DNA of 64,000 nt from Pontibacter vulgaris (GCF_022758145.1 NZ_JAJVDH010000002.1:62001-126000); one strand, 5' to 3'. Shown: positions 25,888-35,557, counted from the first letter of the stretch. Numbers and translations are program-made. The notes: a model not told the origin generated them from the letters alone.

Positions 25888-27189
25888 ATGATAGAACCTA
25901 GCCAGATACTTTTACTCCTCCTTGCATTGTTATTCTCAGCCTTTTTTTCAGGTATTGAGATGGCTTTTATGTCGGCTAACAGGCTGCAAATAGAGCTAAG
26001 CGAAAAGAACGGTGCCTTGTCAGGCCGTATACTTTGGTTTTTGCTGCAACGCCCCGCACGGCTGATGGGTACTGCCCTTATTGGTAATATTCTGGCGCTG
26101 GTGTTATATGGCTTTGTCATAGCCCAGGTACTCCATAATTTGCTGGCATTTTACCTGCCGGCACCACTTCATTTCAGCCCGTTGGTGCTGGTGCTACAGA
26201 TTATTATAGCCTCTTTGGTGGTGTTGCTTACGGCTGAGTTCCTGCCCCGCAGCCTGTTTGTCATCAACCCGAACCGCATGTTGCAGGTGCTGGCCATCCC
26301 GATCATACTTTGTTTTTATCTGCTATATCCGGTAGTATATCTGATTGTGTCGCTTAGCAAATGGGTTGCTGAAAAAGGGTTCAAGATCGAGTTCTCGGAA
26401 GACAAACCGGTTTTCGGAAACATCGACCTGAACGCCTATATCAAAAGCAGGCTCTATCAATCTAAACCTACCGACACGCCCGAAGTAGACCCTGAGATAT
26501 TTCATAATGCGCTTGATTTTAAAACCGTGAAAGTGCGGGAGTGCATGGTGCCACGCACTGAGATAAAAGCTGTAGAGGTAAGCGATACGGTAGAAACACT
26601 GCGGCAGGCTTTTGTAACTACAGGCCACTCCAAAATACTGGTTTACAACGATACCATAGATAACATTATAGGGTATTGCCACCAGCTGGCCATGTTTAAA
26701 CAGCCTGAAAACATAGCAGAAATTTTATCGCCGGTGAGTCTGGTACCGGAAGGAATGCTGGCCAGCGAGCTGTTTGTGCGCTTTGTAACAGAACACCGCT
26801 CTGTGGCTGTGGTAGTAGATGAATTTGGCGGTACTTCAGGTATAGTTACCGTGGAGGACGTGATAGAAGAGATTTTCGGGGAGATACAGGACGAGCACGA
26901 CGTAGAAGACTCGCTGCTGGAGCAGGCGTTCCCGGAGCAGGGCATGTACCTGTTCAACGCCCGCCACGAAATAGATTACCTCAACAACAAGTATAACCTG
27001 GAACTGCCCGAGGGAGATTACGAAACACTGGGCGGATTTATCTTTTCGGAACTCGGCGAAATACCTGTTCCGGGCGAGGTGGTGGAAGTTGCGCCTTTCA
27101 CAATTACGGTCCTTTCCATGGACGAGAATAGAATCAACGTTGTAAAGCTTGTAAAAGCATCAGACTTTCAGGTAGATAACGAATCTTAA
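25888..27189 (+). CDS. CNNM/CBS-pair membrane protein (hemolysin/GldE type)
   Basis: 433 residues: CNNM transmembrane domain with four hydrophobic segments and the opening LFSAFFSGIEMAFMSANRLQ, a CBS pair (VRECMVPRTEIKAVEV... and ...VVVDEFGGTSGIVTVEDVIEEIFGEI), and a C-terminal CorC/HlyC domain (YETLGGFIFSELGEIPVPGE). Members are linked to Mg/Co export; the close homologue GldE in this phylum is linked to gliding. Neither role can be assigned here. It lies between the 57-residue gene and ppiD, a conserved order. Confidence 0.9.
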   Translation: MIEPSQILLLLLALLFSAFFSGIEMAFMSANRLQIELSEKNGALSGRILWFLLQRPARLMGTALIGNILALVLYGFVIAQVLHNLLAFYLPAPLHFSPLVLVLQIIIASLVVLLTAEFLPRSLFVINPNRMLQVLAIPIILCFYLLYPVVYLIVSLSKWVAEKGFKIEFSEDKPVFGNIDLNAYIKSRLYQSKPTDTPEVDPEIFHNALDFKTVKVRECMVPRTEIKAVEVSDTVETLRQAFVTTGHSKILVYNDTIDNIIGYCHQLAMFKQPENIAEILSPVSLVPEGMLASELFVRFVTEHRSVAVVVDEFGGTSGIVTVEDVIEEIFGEIQDEHDVEDSLLEQAFPEQGMYLFNARHEIDYLNNKYNLELPEGDYETLGGFIFSELGEIPVPGEVVEVAPFTITVLSMDENRINVVKLVKASDFQVDNES

Positions 27190-27206
27190 ACAGAAATTCA
27201 CAAAAT

Positions 27207-27237
27207 TTTGAATTTTAGCGCGATTAACCTTATTTTG
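27207..27237 (+). promoter_or_regulatory. Promoter of the ppiD-like gene (TTTG-N19-TTATTTTG)
   Basis: TTTG at 27207-27210, exactly 19 bp, then TTATTTTG at 27230-27237: one mismatch to TAnnTTTG, with the phylum-typical GCAC after it. It is 27 bp before the ATG. Confidence 0.65.
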
Positions 27238-27263
27238 CACATCCTTTTTAAGTTGTATAACAA

Positions 27264-29375
27264 ATGGCATTAATTAACAAGATTAGAGAAAAGTCGGGTT
27301 GGGCTATCGGCGCCATTGCCCTTGGGCTTGGTGTGTTTGTAGTAGGCGGCGACCTACTTGGGCCAAACTCAAAACTTATGGGTAACGATGCAACCGTTGT
27401 AGGCGAAATTGCCGGCGAGAAAGTAGAGTACCAGGAGTTTGATGAAGTGTTCCAGCAAATAAAGACAAACTTCGAAAATCAGTCTGGCCGTACTGCTGCC
27501 GAAGGCGAGCTGGCTATGATTCGTGAGCAGGCCTGGAACCAGCTAATCATTAAGATTGCCTTACAGAAAGAATACGAGCGCCTTGGTATAGAAGTAACCG
27601 AGGAAGAGCTGGCAGACATGGTACAGGGTAATAATATTCATCCTTCTGTACAGCAAGCCTTCACAAACCCACAAACAGGTCAGTTCGATCGTAATCAGGT
27701 AATACAATACCTGCAGAACCTGGACCAAATGGGGCCAAACGCCCGCCCAATGTGGACAAACTTTGAGCAGAGCATCCTGCAGGACCGCATCCAGACAAAA
27801 TTTGCTAACCTGCTGGCCAAGTCAGTATACGTTACTACTGCCGAGGCTAAGGATTACTATAATGCACAAAACACAACTGCTAACATTAAAGCATTGTTCG
27901 TGCCTTATTTCTCTATTTCAGACTCAAGTGTTAAAGTTACAGATGCCCAGCTTCAGGATTATCTGGACCGTAACAAAGACATGTATAAAGTAGAGGATGG
28001 CCGTTCTATTGAGTTCGTTACCATTCCGGTTGCGGCTTCTAAAGAGGACATCGCCTACTATAACCAGGAAACTGCAACGCTTACCAAGCAATTTTCCGCT
28101 TCTACAAACGACTCAGCTTTTGTAAATACAAACTCTGATGTTCCTTACAACGGTGCTTATGTAAACGTTGGCGAGCTTCCTGAGCAGCTACGTGCCAGCC
28201 TGCCTTTACAGGAAGGTAAAGTATACGGCCCTTACACCAGCGGAAATGCAATGACGATGTTCAAAGTAGTGGATGCGAAAGAAGGTACTTCTAATGCCGT
28301 AAGAGCAAGCCACATTTTGATAAAGCCTGAAAACGATACGCCTGAAGCAAAAGCTGCTGCTCTGGCAAAAGCAAAAGATGTACTTGCCCAGATTAAAGGC
28401 GGTGCTGATTTTGCTAAAATGGCTGCACAGTATGGTACAGACGGAACTGCTTCTGTAGGTGGTGACCTGGGTTACTTCACTGAAGGCCGTATGGTGCCAG
28501 CTTTCGAAAAAGCAGTATTTGGTGCATCTTCAGTTGGTTTGCTGCCAGCTCCTGTAGAAACTGAGTATGGTTACCACATCATCAAGATCACTGCTCCTAA
28601 AACAAAGCAGACTTACAAGATTGCTGCTGTTCAGCGTAGCATAGAGCCAAGCGAAACTACACGTGATGCTACTTACAGCATTGCAGATGAGATTTCAGGA
28701 ACCAGCGCTAACTCTGAAGAATTCAGAAAGAATGTTGCTAAAAATAAGGGTCTTGTAAAGGAAGAAGCTGCTAACATTGGCAAAAACAATATCCTGGTAA
28801 ATAACCTGAGCAACGCTCGTGAGCTGGTACGTTGGGCTTATAGCAAAGACACTAAAGTTGGTGATGTATCGCCTGTGTTCGAGATTAACGATCAGTATGT
28901 GGTAGCAACTTTAACCGGCGAGCGTGAAAAAGGCTATGCAAAAGTAGCAGACGTTAAAGAAGAACTGACAGCTGCTGTTCGCAACGAGTTAAAAGCTAAG
29001 CAGATCATCGCTAAATTAGATGGCACAAAAGGTACTTTAGATCAGATTGCGGCTAAGTATGGCCCTGATGCCATGATCAGAGATGCTCAGAATGTAACAT
29101 TTGCTTCTGGTGCTTTACCTGGTTTAGGTGTTGAGCCGGCTGCTGTTGGTAAAGCGTTTGGCCTGAAGCCAGGTACGCACACTGCTGCTTTCGAAGGACA
29201 GGGCGGTGTTCTGATGGTAGAACTGACGCAGCTTAACAAGGCTCCTGAAACAAAAGATCTGGCAGCTGTTAAGAAAGAGCTTATTACTACGCGTAGCGCC
29301 AGAACAGAGGCTAATGCTTTTGAGGCAATCAAAGAGAAAGCTGATATCAAAGATAACCGCGTGAAATTCTTCTAA
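27264..29375 (+). CDS. Periplasmic peptidyl-prolyl isomerase, PpiD/SurA type
   Basis: 703 residues. Single N-terminal membrane anchor (WAIGAIALGLGVFVVGGDLL, about 12-31), a SurA-type N-terminal chaperone domain (QIKTNFENQSGR...EYQEFDEV), a parvulin rotamase domain about residues 340-450 (ASHILIKPENDTPEAKAAALAKAKDVLAQIKGGADFAKMAAQYGTD in outline; then GGDLGYFTEGRMVPAFEKAVF), and a second divergent region. It assists folding of outer-membrane and secreted proteins. Terminator at 29397. Confidence 0.92.
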   Translation: MALINKIREKSGWAIGAIALGLGVFVVGGDLLGPNSKLMGNDATVVGEIAGEKVEYQEFDEVFQQIKTNFENQSGRTAAEGELAMIREQAWNQLIIKIALQKEYERLGIEVTEEELADMVQGNNIHPSVQQAFTNPQTGQFDRNQVIQYLQNLDQMGPNARPMWTNFEQSILQDRIQTKFANLLAKSVYVTTAEAKDYYNAQNTTANIKALFVPYFSISDSSVKVTDAQLQDYLDRNKDMYKVEDGRSIEFVTIPVAASKEDIAYYNQETATLTKQFSASTNDSAFVNTNSDVPYNGAYVNVGELPEQLRASLPLQEGKVYGPYTSGNAMTMFKVVDAKEGTSNAVRASHILIKPENDTPEAKAAALAKAKDVLAQIKGGADFAKMAAQYGTDGTASVGGDLGYFTEGRMVPAFEKAVFGASSVGLLPAPVETEYGYHIIKITAPKTKQTYKIAAVQRSIEPSETTRDATYSIADEISGTSANSEEFRKNVAKNKGLVKEEAANIGKNNILVNNLSNARELVRWAYSKDTKVGDVSPVFEINDQYVVATLTGEREKGYAKVADVKEELTAAVRNELKAKQIIAKLDGTKGTLDQIAAKYGPDAMIRDAQNVTFASGALPGLGVEPAAVGKAFGLKPGTHTAAFEGQGGVLMVELTQLNKAPETKDLAAVKKELITTRSARTEANAFEAIKEKADIKDNRVKFF

Positions 29376-29396
29376 TCTCACAAAGTATAAAATATG

Positions 29397-29428
29397 AAAA
29401 AGCCACTCAGTAATGGGTGGCTTTTTTG
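29397..29428 (+). terminator. Intrinsic terminator after the ppiD-like gene
   Basis: AAAAAGCCACTC pairs with GGGTGGCTTTTT across AGTAAT, and a T-run ends the hairpin. Confidence 0.9.
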
Positions 29429-29504
29429 TTTTACTAATGCGTAAGTATAAATTCAAGTGATAATAATATCAAGTTGTGGCAGATAATCGTTTTATACTGT
29501 ACTT

Positions 29505-31319
29505 ATGCCTGTAAAACCGATCTATAGTTTTTTTCTCACCCTCTTGCTGCTCTTAGTGGCCCCGGCTGCCATGGCGCAATCGCAGGACCTTGAACTGGCA
29601 CGCGCATACTTCCAGAAAGGCGACTATGACAAGGCTGCTGCCATTTACAACAAGCTGCTTGATGACAGGCAACTCTATAACCAGGTATACCCCGATTACC
29701 TGAAAACTCTGCTGGCTCAGCGCAATTACAAAGAAGCAGAAAAGCTGGTAAAGAAAACCATAAAGCGCTATCCCGGCATTCCAAGTTATGCTGTAGACCT
29801 GGGGGTAGTTTACCAGGCAGCTGGCGATAAAGAAGCAGCCGAAAAACATTTCGATAAGTTGCTGGCCCAGATGAAGCCCGACCAGGCTATTGTACTGGCC
29901 AATGAGTTTATACAACAGGAGCTCTTTGATTATGCAGAGAAAGCATATTTGCGTGGCCGTGAACTAACTAAAAACCCATCAGAGAATAACCGTGCGCTTA
30001 TAGCGCTTTATACTTACAGGCAAAAGAACGAGCCGCTGATAGGAGAAGTGCTGAGTTTGCTGCAGGAAAGCGAGGATGAACTGCCTTATGTACAGAACAT
30101 GCTGCAAAATAGTCTCCGCGATGAGAAAGCCTTCGACACGCTGGAGAAAGAACTTATACTTCGCGTGCAGCAAAACCCTGATAAATTAAGTTATAACGAA
30201 CTGTTGATCTGGCTATACATCCAACGAAAGGATTTTTACAGCGCCTTGCTGCAGGCCCGTTCCGTAGATAAACGCACCCGTAGCGGCGGCACGCGCGTTA
30301 TGGAACTGGGAGCCATCAGTGCAAAGAACAAAGACTATAAAGGTGCCATAGAAGCCTACGAATACATTACAAAAGAATACCCCGATGGCCCTTACTACCT
30401 TATTGCAAAACAACGCCTGATAAATGCCCGCGAAGAACAGGTACAAAATACTTTTCCGATAGATGTGGTGAAGATAAGAGCATTGGTAGCCGATTATGAA
30501 GCGCTGTTAGCAGAGGCCGGAAGAAATGCACAAACAGTAGAGGCGCTGCAGCACATGGCAAACCTGTATGCTTTTTTCCTGGATGATAAGGACAAAGCCA
30601 TCGCGCTGTTGCAGGAAGCTATCAGCATGCCAAGGGCAAGCACTAATCTGGTAGCAGACAGCAAACTAACGCTGGGCGATATATACCTGCTGAAAGGCGA
30701 GCCATGGGAATCTACATTATTATACTCGCAGGTGGAGAAATCGCATAAAGATACGCCTATTGGGCACGAAGCAAAACTGCGCAACGCCCGCCTGAGCTAC
30801 TATAAAGGCGATTTTGAGCTGGCGCAGGCACACCTGGATATACTTAAACTGGCCACCAGCCGCGAAATTGCCAACGACGCCATGGACCTGAGCCTGCTGA
30901 TAACTGATAACACCGGCCTGGATACATCTGCCACTGCCATGCGCGAGTTTGCTGCTATCGACCTGTTGATCTTCCAGAACAAATTACAGGAAGCGCAGGC
31001 TAAACTGGATGGTATGCTTAAAAAGTACCCAGGGCATAGTTTAACCGATGAAATATACTTTCAGAAAGCTACTATTTATGAGCGCATTGGCAGCTTTAAC
31101 GAGGCAGTTGCAAACCTGGAAAAGGTAGTAAGCAGCCCTACAGATATTTTAAGCGACGATGCCTTGTATAAGATGGCAGTTATTTACGAAGAGAACCTTA
31201 AAGATACACCCAAAGCACTGCAGCTATACAATGATTTTCTGGTGAAGCACCAGGGGAGTATTTATGTAACTGATGTGCGCAAGCGTTTCAGGAAACTGCG
31301 CGGCGATACGCCTAATTAG
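29505..31319 (+). CDS. Exported tetratricopeptide repeat protein
   Basis: 604 residues. Signal peptide ends APAAMAQ (about residue 24), then about twelve TPR-like helix pairs along the chain (for example ARAYFQKGDYDKAAAIYNKLL near residue 33 and SFNEAVANLEKVV near 528). No enzyme domain. TPR proteins of this kind act as scaffolds in periplasm or outer membrane; the partner is unknown. Stand-alone. Confidence 0.85.
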   Translation: MPVKPIYSFFLTLLLLLVAPAAMAQSQDLELARAYFQKGDYDKAAAIYNKLLDDRQLYNQVYPDYLKTLLAQRNYKEAEKLVKKTIKRYPGIPSYAVDLGVVYQAAGDKEAAEKHFDKLLAQMKPDQAIVLANEFIQQELFDYAEKAYLRGRELTKNPSENNRALIALYTYRQKNEPLIGEVLSLLQESEDELPYVQNMLQNSLRDEKAFDTLEKELILRVQQNPDKLSYNELLIWLYIQRKDFYSALLQARSVDKRTRSGGTRVMELGAISAKNKDYKGAIEAYEYITKEYPDGPYYLIAKQRLINAREEQVQNTFPIDVVKIRALVADYEALLAEAGRNAQTVEALQHMANLYAFFLDDKDKAIALLQEAISMPRASTNLVADSKLTLGDIYLLKGEPWESTLLYSQVEKSHKDTPIGHEAKLRNARLSYYKGDFELAQAHLDILKLATSREIANDAMDLSLLITDNTGLDTSATAMREFAAIDLLIFQNKLQEAQAKLDGMLKKYPGHSLTDEIYFQKATIYERIGSFNEAVANLEKVVSSPTDILSDDALYKMAVIYEENLKDTPKALQLYNDFLVKHQGSIYVTDVRKRFRKLRGDTPN

Positions 31320-31325
31320 GATGCT

Positions 31326-31439
31326 TTAATCTCCGAAGAAGATAAAGAGAATCAGCAGGAAAATGATGAAGAAACCATACATCACTAAATCCAGCGAGTA
31401 GTTTTTATACTTTTCGTAAAATTCTCTGAATCGTTTCAT
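31326..31439 (-). CDS. 37-residue single-helix membrane protein
   Basis: ATG at 31439 down to TAA at 31328-31326. Sequence starts MKRFREFYEKYKNYSLDL and continues with a strongly hydrophobic helix (VMYGFFIIFLLILFIFFG). A -7 box TATCTTTG lies 22 bp before the ATG on the same strand (31462-31469), so it has its own promoter. The amphipathic, basic N-part followed by a helix of about 18 residues is typical of small regulatory membrane peptides. Not recognised; too small for routine annotation. Confidence 0.6.
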   Translation of the reverse strand: MKRFREFYEKYKNYSLDLVMYGFFIIFLLILFIFFGD

Positions 31440-31461
31440 GTTCAAACCTGTTGTACTGGCA

Positions 31462-31469
31462 CAAAGATA
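31462..31469 (-). promoter_or_regulatory. -7 promoter box (TATCTTTG) of the 37-residue protein gene
   Basis: Exact TAnnTTTG on the minus strand, 22 bp upstream of the ATG at 31439. Confidence 0.5.
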
Positions 31470-31534
31470 CAGACAATTAAAGGAAGCAGCCTAGTAGCAG
31501 CATAGGCATGGCCTCAAAATCCTGTTAATTTAGC

Positions 31535-31542
31535 TACCTTTG
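31535..31542 (+). promoter_or_regulatory. -7 promoter box (TACCTTTG) of recJ
   Basis: Exact TAnnTTTG, 22 bp upstream of the recJ ATG at 31565. Confidence 0.5.
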
Positions 31543-31564
31543 TATACAAGATAGCAGAAGCAAT

Positions 31565-33271
31565 ATGGAGAAACGGTGGGAGTATAACAAAGAGGCAGAG
31601 CCAGAGGTAGTAAGCAGTTTAGCTGATAGCCTGAAGATAAGCCCTACGCTTGCCGGTATACTTTGCCAGCGGGGCATCTGCACTTTTGAAGAAGCCAAGG
31701 CCTTTTTTCGTCCTGCCTTAACCGACCTCCACGATCCATTTCTGATGAAGGACATGGACAGGGCTGTTGATCGCTTAAATGAGGCGCTGCATCAATCCGA
31801 AAAAATACTGGTTTATGGCGACTATGATGTGGATGGCACTACTTCGGTAGCCCTTATGTATAGTTTCCTGCGCCAATACACGCACCAGATAGAATTTTAT
31901 ATTCCCGATAGGTATAAAGAAGGCTACGGCGTTTCTACACAAGGTATAGAGTATGCAGCCGAGAATGGCTTTAAACTCATCATCTCCCTCGATTGTGGTA
32001 TTAAGTCTGCTGATAAAGTAGCTTACGCCACTGAGCTTGGTATTGACTTTATTATCTGCGACCACCACTTACCTGACGACGATGTGCCACAGGCTGTTGC
32101 CGTGCTCGACCCAAAGCGCGTAGATTGCCTTTACCCTTACAAAGAGCTTTCGGGTTGCGGAGTTGGCTTTAAACTGATCCAGGCTTTCTGTATCCAGAAT
32201 GATATTGACTTGGAGGCGGCTTACCAATTACTGGACCTGCTGGTAGTAAGTATCGCTGCAGATATTGTTCCTATAACCGGAGAGAACCGTGTGCTGGCAT
32301 ACTATGGTTTGCGCTTGATAAATGGCCCACAACCCATGCGCCCCGGACTTGAAGCCCTGAAAGAGCTGGCAGGTATTACCGGCGATATGGATATTACCAG
32401 CATCGTGTTTGGTTTTGCTCCGCGCATTAACGCCGCTGGCCGTATGGGCGATGCCAAGCGCTCGGTAAGTATGCTGCTGGCCCAAACCAAAGAGCAGGCT
32501 TTCCAGATGGCCGATATCATTAACGAAACGAATAAGGAAAGACGCAGCAAAGACTCTAACATTACAAAAGAGGCATTGCAAATGATAGAGGAGGATGATT
32601 TTCTGCGAAATGCCAGCTCTACTGTGCTTTACAAAGAGAACTGGCACAAAGGAGTTATAGGTATAGTTGCCTCGCGCTGCATCGAAAAATATTACCGCCC
32701 CACTATCATACTTACCCACTCAAACGGTAAAGCGTCCGGCTCGGCCCGCTCCGTGCATGGCTTTAACGTGCACAGTGCCATCGAGAGCTGCGCTGATTTG
32801 CTGGAGCAATATGGAGGCCACATGTATGCCGCCGGTTTAACATTGCCAGTTGAGAATATTCCGGCCTTCAGAGAGCGGTTCGAACAGTTTGTAGTTAATA
32901 CCATTACGGATGACCAACGTGTGCCTCAGATTGAGATAGACGGCAAAATTACATTGAACCAGATAACGCGTAATTTTTACAACATTGTAAAGCAGATGGA
33001 GCCTTTTGGCCCCGGCAACATGAGCCCTGTTTTTGTTTCGGAATGTGTTTACGATGCCGGCTCTGTGAGAGTAGTTGGCGACTCGCACCTGAAGCTGCGC
33101 CTTACGCAGGATGGCAATAATTATATTGATGCTATTGGCTTTGGATTGAGTGATTTCTACAAACCAATTTCCAAAGGCATTCCTTTTGATGTGTGTTATA
33201 CAGTAGAAGAGAATGTATACAGAGGCATTATAACCCTGCAGTTGCGTATTAAAGATATCAGGCTTAATTAG
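31565..33271 (+). CDS. recJ: Single-stranded-DNA-specific exonuclease RecJ
   Basis: 568 residues. 5'-3' ssDNA exonuclease used in mismatch, base-excision and RecF-pathway repair. DHH-family motifs: GDYDVDGTTS at residues 85-94, SLDCGIKS, CDHHLPDDDVPQAVAVLDPK, SGCGVGFK; the DHHA1 part has GKASGSARSVHGFNVHSAIE and GGHMYAAGLTL; a C-terminal OB-fold follows. All metal ligands are present. It and recF are both in this window. Confidence 0.96.
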   Translation: MEKRWEYNKEAEPEVVSSLADSLKISPTLAGILCQRGICTFEEAKAFFRPALTDLHDPFLMKDMDRAVDRLNEALHQSEKILVYGDYDVDGTTSVALMYSFLRQYTHQIEFYIPDRYKEGYGVSTQGIEYAAENGFKLIISLDCGIKSADKVAYATELGIDFIICDHHLPDDDVPQAVAVLDPKRVDCLYPYKELSGCGVGFKLIQAFCIQNDIDLEAAYQLLDLLVVSIAADIVPITGENRVLAYYGLRLINGPQPMRPGLEALKELAGITGDMDITSIVFGFAPRINAAGRMGDAKRSVSMLLAQTKEQAFQMADIINETNKERRSKDSNITKEALQMIEEDDFLRNASSTVLYKENWHKGVIGIVASRCIEKYYRPTIILTHSNGKASGSARSVHGFNVHSAIESCADLLEQYGGHMYAAGLTLPVENIPAFRERFEQFVVNTITDDQRVPQIEIDGKITLNQITRNFYNIVKQMEPFGPGNMSPVFVSECVYDAGSVRVVGDSHLKLRLTQDGNNYIDAIGFGLSDFYKPISKGIPFDVCYTVEENVYRGIITLQLRIKDIRLN

Positions 33272-33291
33272 CACAAAGTATAGCTGCCTAC

Positions 33292-33337
33292 AAAAAAGGC
33301 CGGGCTGTGATTTTAAACTCACGGCCCGGCCTTTTTA
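33292..33337. terminator. Bidirectional terminator between recJ and the lysozyme gene
   Basis: AAAAAGGCCGGGC pairs with GCCCGGCCTTTTT around a TGTGA...TCAC inner stem; A-run on one side, T-run on the other, so it can stop transcription from both convergent genes. Confidence 0.9.
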
Positions 33338-33359
33338 AGTATAGGTTATGTTATGAAAG

Positions 33360-34181
33360 CTATTTTATCGGTTGCAGGTTGCGCAGCTCGTCGAGTATCA
33401 TAGCCTCTGACGAAGCCAGGGTAGAAACATCCGGGAGGCACATGGCATGCAGGGTATCCCAATCACCGGCAAAGAAGTTCATGTCAACGTGTGCATTTAT
33501 GCCCGGAATGGCGCCTCGGTCGGTGTATTGCCAGAACATCCATTTATCGGTATGGTGAATATCCGGCTCAGCAGGACTGTAACGTGCTATCCAGAAATGA
33601 TAGTCCTGGAAATAGCCTTGCAGCCAGCGGCGGTAGTAATTCTGGTTAGTATAAATAATTGGTTTAACCCCGTAATGTTGTGTTATAGCCTCCAGCCATG
33701 CTTTAATATCCTGGCGCATTTGCTCTCCGCTCACCTTGCTGTCCATAACTTCTATATCCAGTACAGGAGGCAGGTCGCCGGCTTCTAACTTTACCGTATT
33801 TTTAAAAATCTCGATTTGTCCCTGAACAGGAGCGCCCGGTATATAAAAATGATAAGCCCCACGCTTAATGCCTACACGTTTGGTTTCGTCCCAGTTACGC
33901 GAAAAGTATGGATCCAGGCGATAATCAGCCTGCGTGGCCTTTACAAAAGCAAAAGTAATGTCAGCGCCTTTTACCTGCATCCAGTCCACGTCCTTTTGCC
34001 ATTTAGATACATCAATGCCCTTCAGGCTGGATGGTGTAGCAGCTTTGGCAGTTACCGTTGTAGGATTATTGTTTTTTGTGTTTTCCGAATGATCCGTAAA
34101 TGCACCTGCAAACCCAACGTATAGTAACAGGGCAGCAGAAAGCATTTTCTGGCTGGCAGAGTAAAGTAAGGTTAGAATCAT
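33360..34181 (-). CDS. GH25 family lysozyme (muramidase), exported
   Basis: 273 residues. Signal segment (LSAALLLYVGFAGAFT, about residues 14-29), low-complexity linker, then a GH25 barrel: GIDVSKWQKDVDW near residue 55 with the catalytic Asp, FAFVKATQADYRLDPYF, GAYHFYIPG, LPPVLDIEVMDSK with the acidic pair, PIIYTNQNYYRRW and the end WQYTDRGAIPGINAHVDMNFF. It cuts peptidoglycan between MurNAc and GlcNAc. Minus strand, convergent with recJ. Confidence 0.93.
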   Translation of the reverse strand: MILTLLYSASQKMLSAALLLYVGFAGAFTDHSENTKNNNPTTVTAKAATPSSLKGIDVSKWQKDVDWMQVKGADITFAFVKATQADYRLDPYFSRNWDETKRVGIKRGAYHFYIPGAPVQGQIEIFKNTVKLEAGDLPPVLDIEVMDSKVSGEQMRQDIKAWLEAITQHYGVKPIIYTNQNYYRRWLQGYFQDYHFWIARYSPAEPDIHHTDKWMFWQYTDRGAIPGINAHVDMNFFAGDWDTLHAMCLPDVSTLASSEAMILDELRNLQPIK

Positions 34182-34376
34182 ACAATTGGCTAAAATTGAA
34201 TTGAGTTACAAACTAAAAATATATTACATCAAAAACAACATGTTACAGAAACATTTATACTTATAGTTATAAAATTAAAATAGGAATTTACTAATATATC
34301 CGTGATTAAAAAGTATAGAAATTGCTGCTTTTTTGCCTGCATTGCAGGGTGTGCCGATATTGTGTAACTTTAAGCG

Positions 34377-35108
34377 ATGATACTGCGAGCAGAACACTTA
34401 TTTAAGAAATATAAATCCCGCACCGTTGTAAATGATGTGAGCGTGGAGGTAAATCAAGGTGAGATTGTAGGGTTACTGGGGCCTAACGGTGCCGGTAAAA
34501 CAACATCTTTCTACATGATTGTGGGCCTGGTAAAGCCTAACAGCGGCAAGATTTTTCTGGATACAGAAGATATAACAAACCTGCCAATGTACCAGCGTGC
34601 CAAACGTGGCGTTGGATACCTGGCACAGGAGGCTTCTGTTTTCAGGCAACTGACCGTGGAGGAAAATATTATGGCAGTGCTGGAAATGACCGACAGGCCA
34701 AAAAAAGAACAGCAAGAAAAAGTAGAGGAACTACTGGAAGAATTCTCGCTGACACATGTGCGTAAAAACAAAGGCATTGTGTTGTCTGGTGGCGAGCGTC
34801 GTCGTACCGAGATTGCCCGTGCTCTTGCCGTAGATCCTAAATTTGTGCTGCTGGATGAGCCTTTTGCCGGTGTAGACCCAATAGCTGTTGAAGAGATCCA
34901 GGGTATTGTAGCTAAACTTAAAAGTAAAAATATCGGCATCCTCATCACCGACCACAACGTAAACGAAACCCTTTCTATAACTGACCGTGCTTACCTGCTG
35001 TTTGAGGGCAAGATCCTGAAATCAGGAAGTGCCGAAGAACTGGCTGCCGACGAACAGGTACGCCGTGTATACTTAGGTAAGCATTTCGAGCTGAAGCGGA
35101 AGATTTAA
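34377..35108 (+). CDS. lptB: LPS export system ATP-binding protein LptB
   Basis: 243 residues. Cytoplasmic ATPase of the LptB2FG complex that pulls lipopolysaccharide from the inner membrane. Walker [10 protein letters not shown] at residues 35-43, [17 protein letters not shown] after the Q-loop, signature [15 protein letters not shown], Walker [16 protein letters not shown] and H-loop ITDHNV. These match LptB better than other ABC ATPases. LptC is at 25.2 kb; lptF, lptG and lptA are not here. Confidence 0.95.
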   Translation: MILRAEHLFKKYKSRTVVNDVSVEVNQGEIVGLLGPNGAGKTTSFYMIVGLVKPNSGKIFLDTEDITNLPMYQRAKRGVGYLAQEASVFRQLTVEENIMAVLEMTDRPKKEQQEKVEELLEEFSLTHVRKNKGIVLSGGERRRTEIARALAVDPKFVLLDEPFAGVDPIAVEEIQGIVAKLKSKNIGILITDHNVNETLSITDRAYLLFEGKILKSGSAEELAADEQVRRVYLGKHFELKRKI

Positions 35109-35121
35109 TTGCTGATTGCTA

Positions 35122-35557
35122 ATTGTTGATTGTTATTCTCGTATGCTGATTTTATGCAAGAGAAGAAACATCTTCAGTTAAATGATCTGGAAGCTTATAA
35201 AGAAGCTTTCACATTAAGTAATTTCGTTTAGTCTGTAGTTGAAAAATGGAGTCATTTTCCAAAATCGACAGTAGGCATCCAATTTGTTACGGCAATTGAT
35301 AGTGTTTCTGCTAACATTGCCGAAGGCTTTGGACGTCATGGTAAAAAGGATAAAATTAACTTCTACAGGTATGCAAGAGGGTCCGTATATGAATGTTTGA
35401 ATTGGAATGAGAAAAGCAAAGTTAGAAAGCTCCTGTCGCAGGAAGAGTACGAATATATTTTCTCTATTTTGCAAAAGCTGCCGAAACTGATCAATATTCT
35501 GATCAAAATTACGAATGATAATTTACAGGCTTAGCTCGTTGAAAAGCAATCAACAAT
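35122..35557. repeat. Short inverted repeat flanking the S23 pseudogene
   Basis: ATTGTTGATT (35122-35131) and its exact reverse complement AATCAACAAT (35548-35557) bracket the interrupted gene. The same 10-mer occurs again at 58307-58316. It could be a chance product of the local AT-rich simple sequence or the ends of a small cassette. Confidence 0.45.
35154..35534 (+). pseudogene. S23/IVP-type four-helix-bundle protein gene with an in-frame amber codon
   Basis: An ATG at 35154 opens MQEKKHLQLNDLEAYKEAF...SNFV, then TAG at 35229-35231, then the same frame continues without any other stop for 100 codons to TAG at 35532. The continuing part is a complete S23 (23S rRNA intervening-sequence) four-helix protein: DSVSANIAEGFGRHGKKDK, FYRYARGSVYEC, LLSQEEYEYIFSILQKL. 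Family members usually have Trp at the interrupted site, so TGG to TAG is a single change. No start codon follows closely, so it is probably a recent pseudogene. Confidence 0.82.

Noticed and set aside
32228-32719. 163-residue frame on minus inside recJ
   Set aside because: Fully inside a complete, conserved gene; no family features.
35229-35231. TAG as a programmed amino acid (pyrrolysine) or readthrough site
   Set aside because: Pyrrolysine systems are not expected here and the site is normally Trp; a simple TGG-to-TAG change is more likely. Kept only as a test in the finding.
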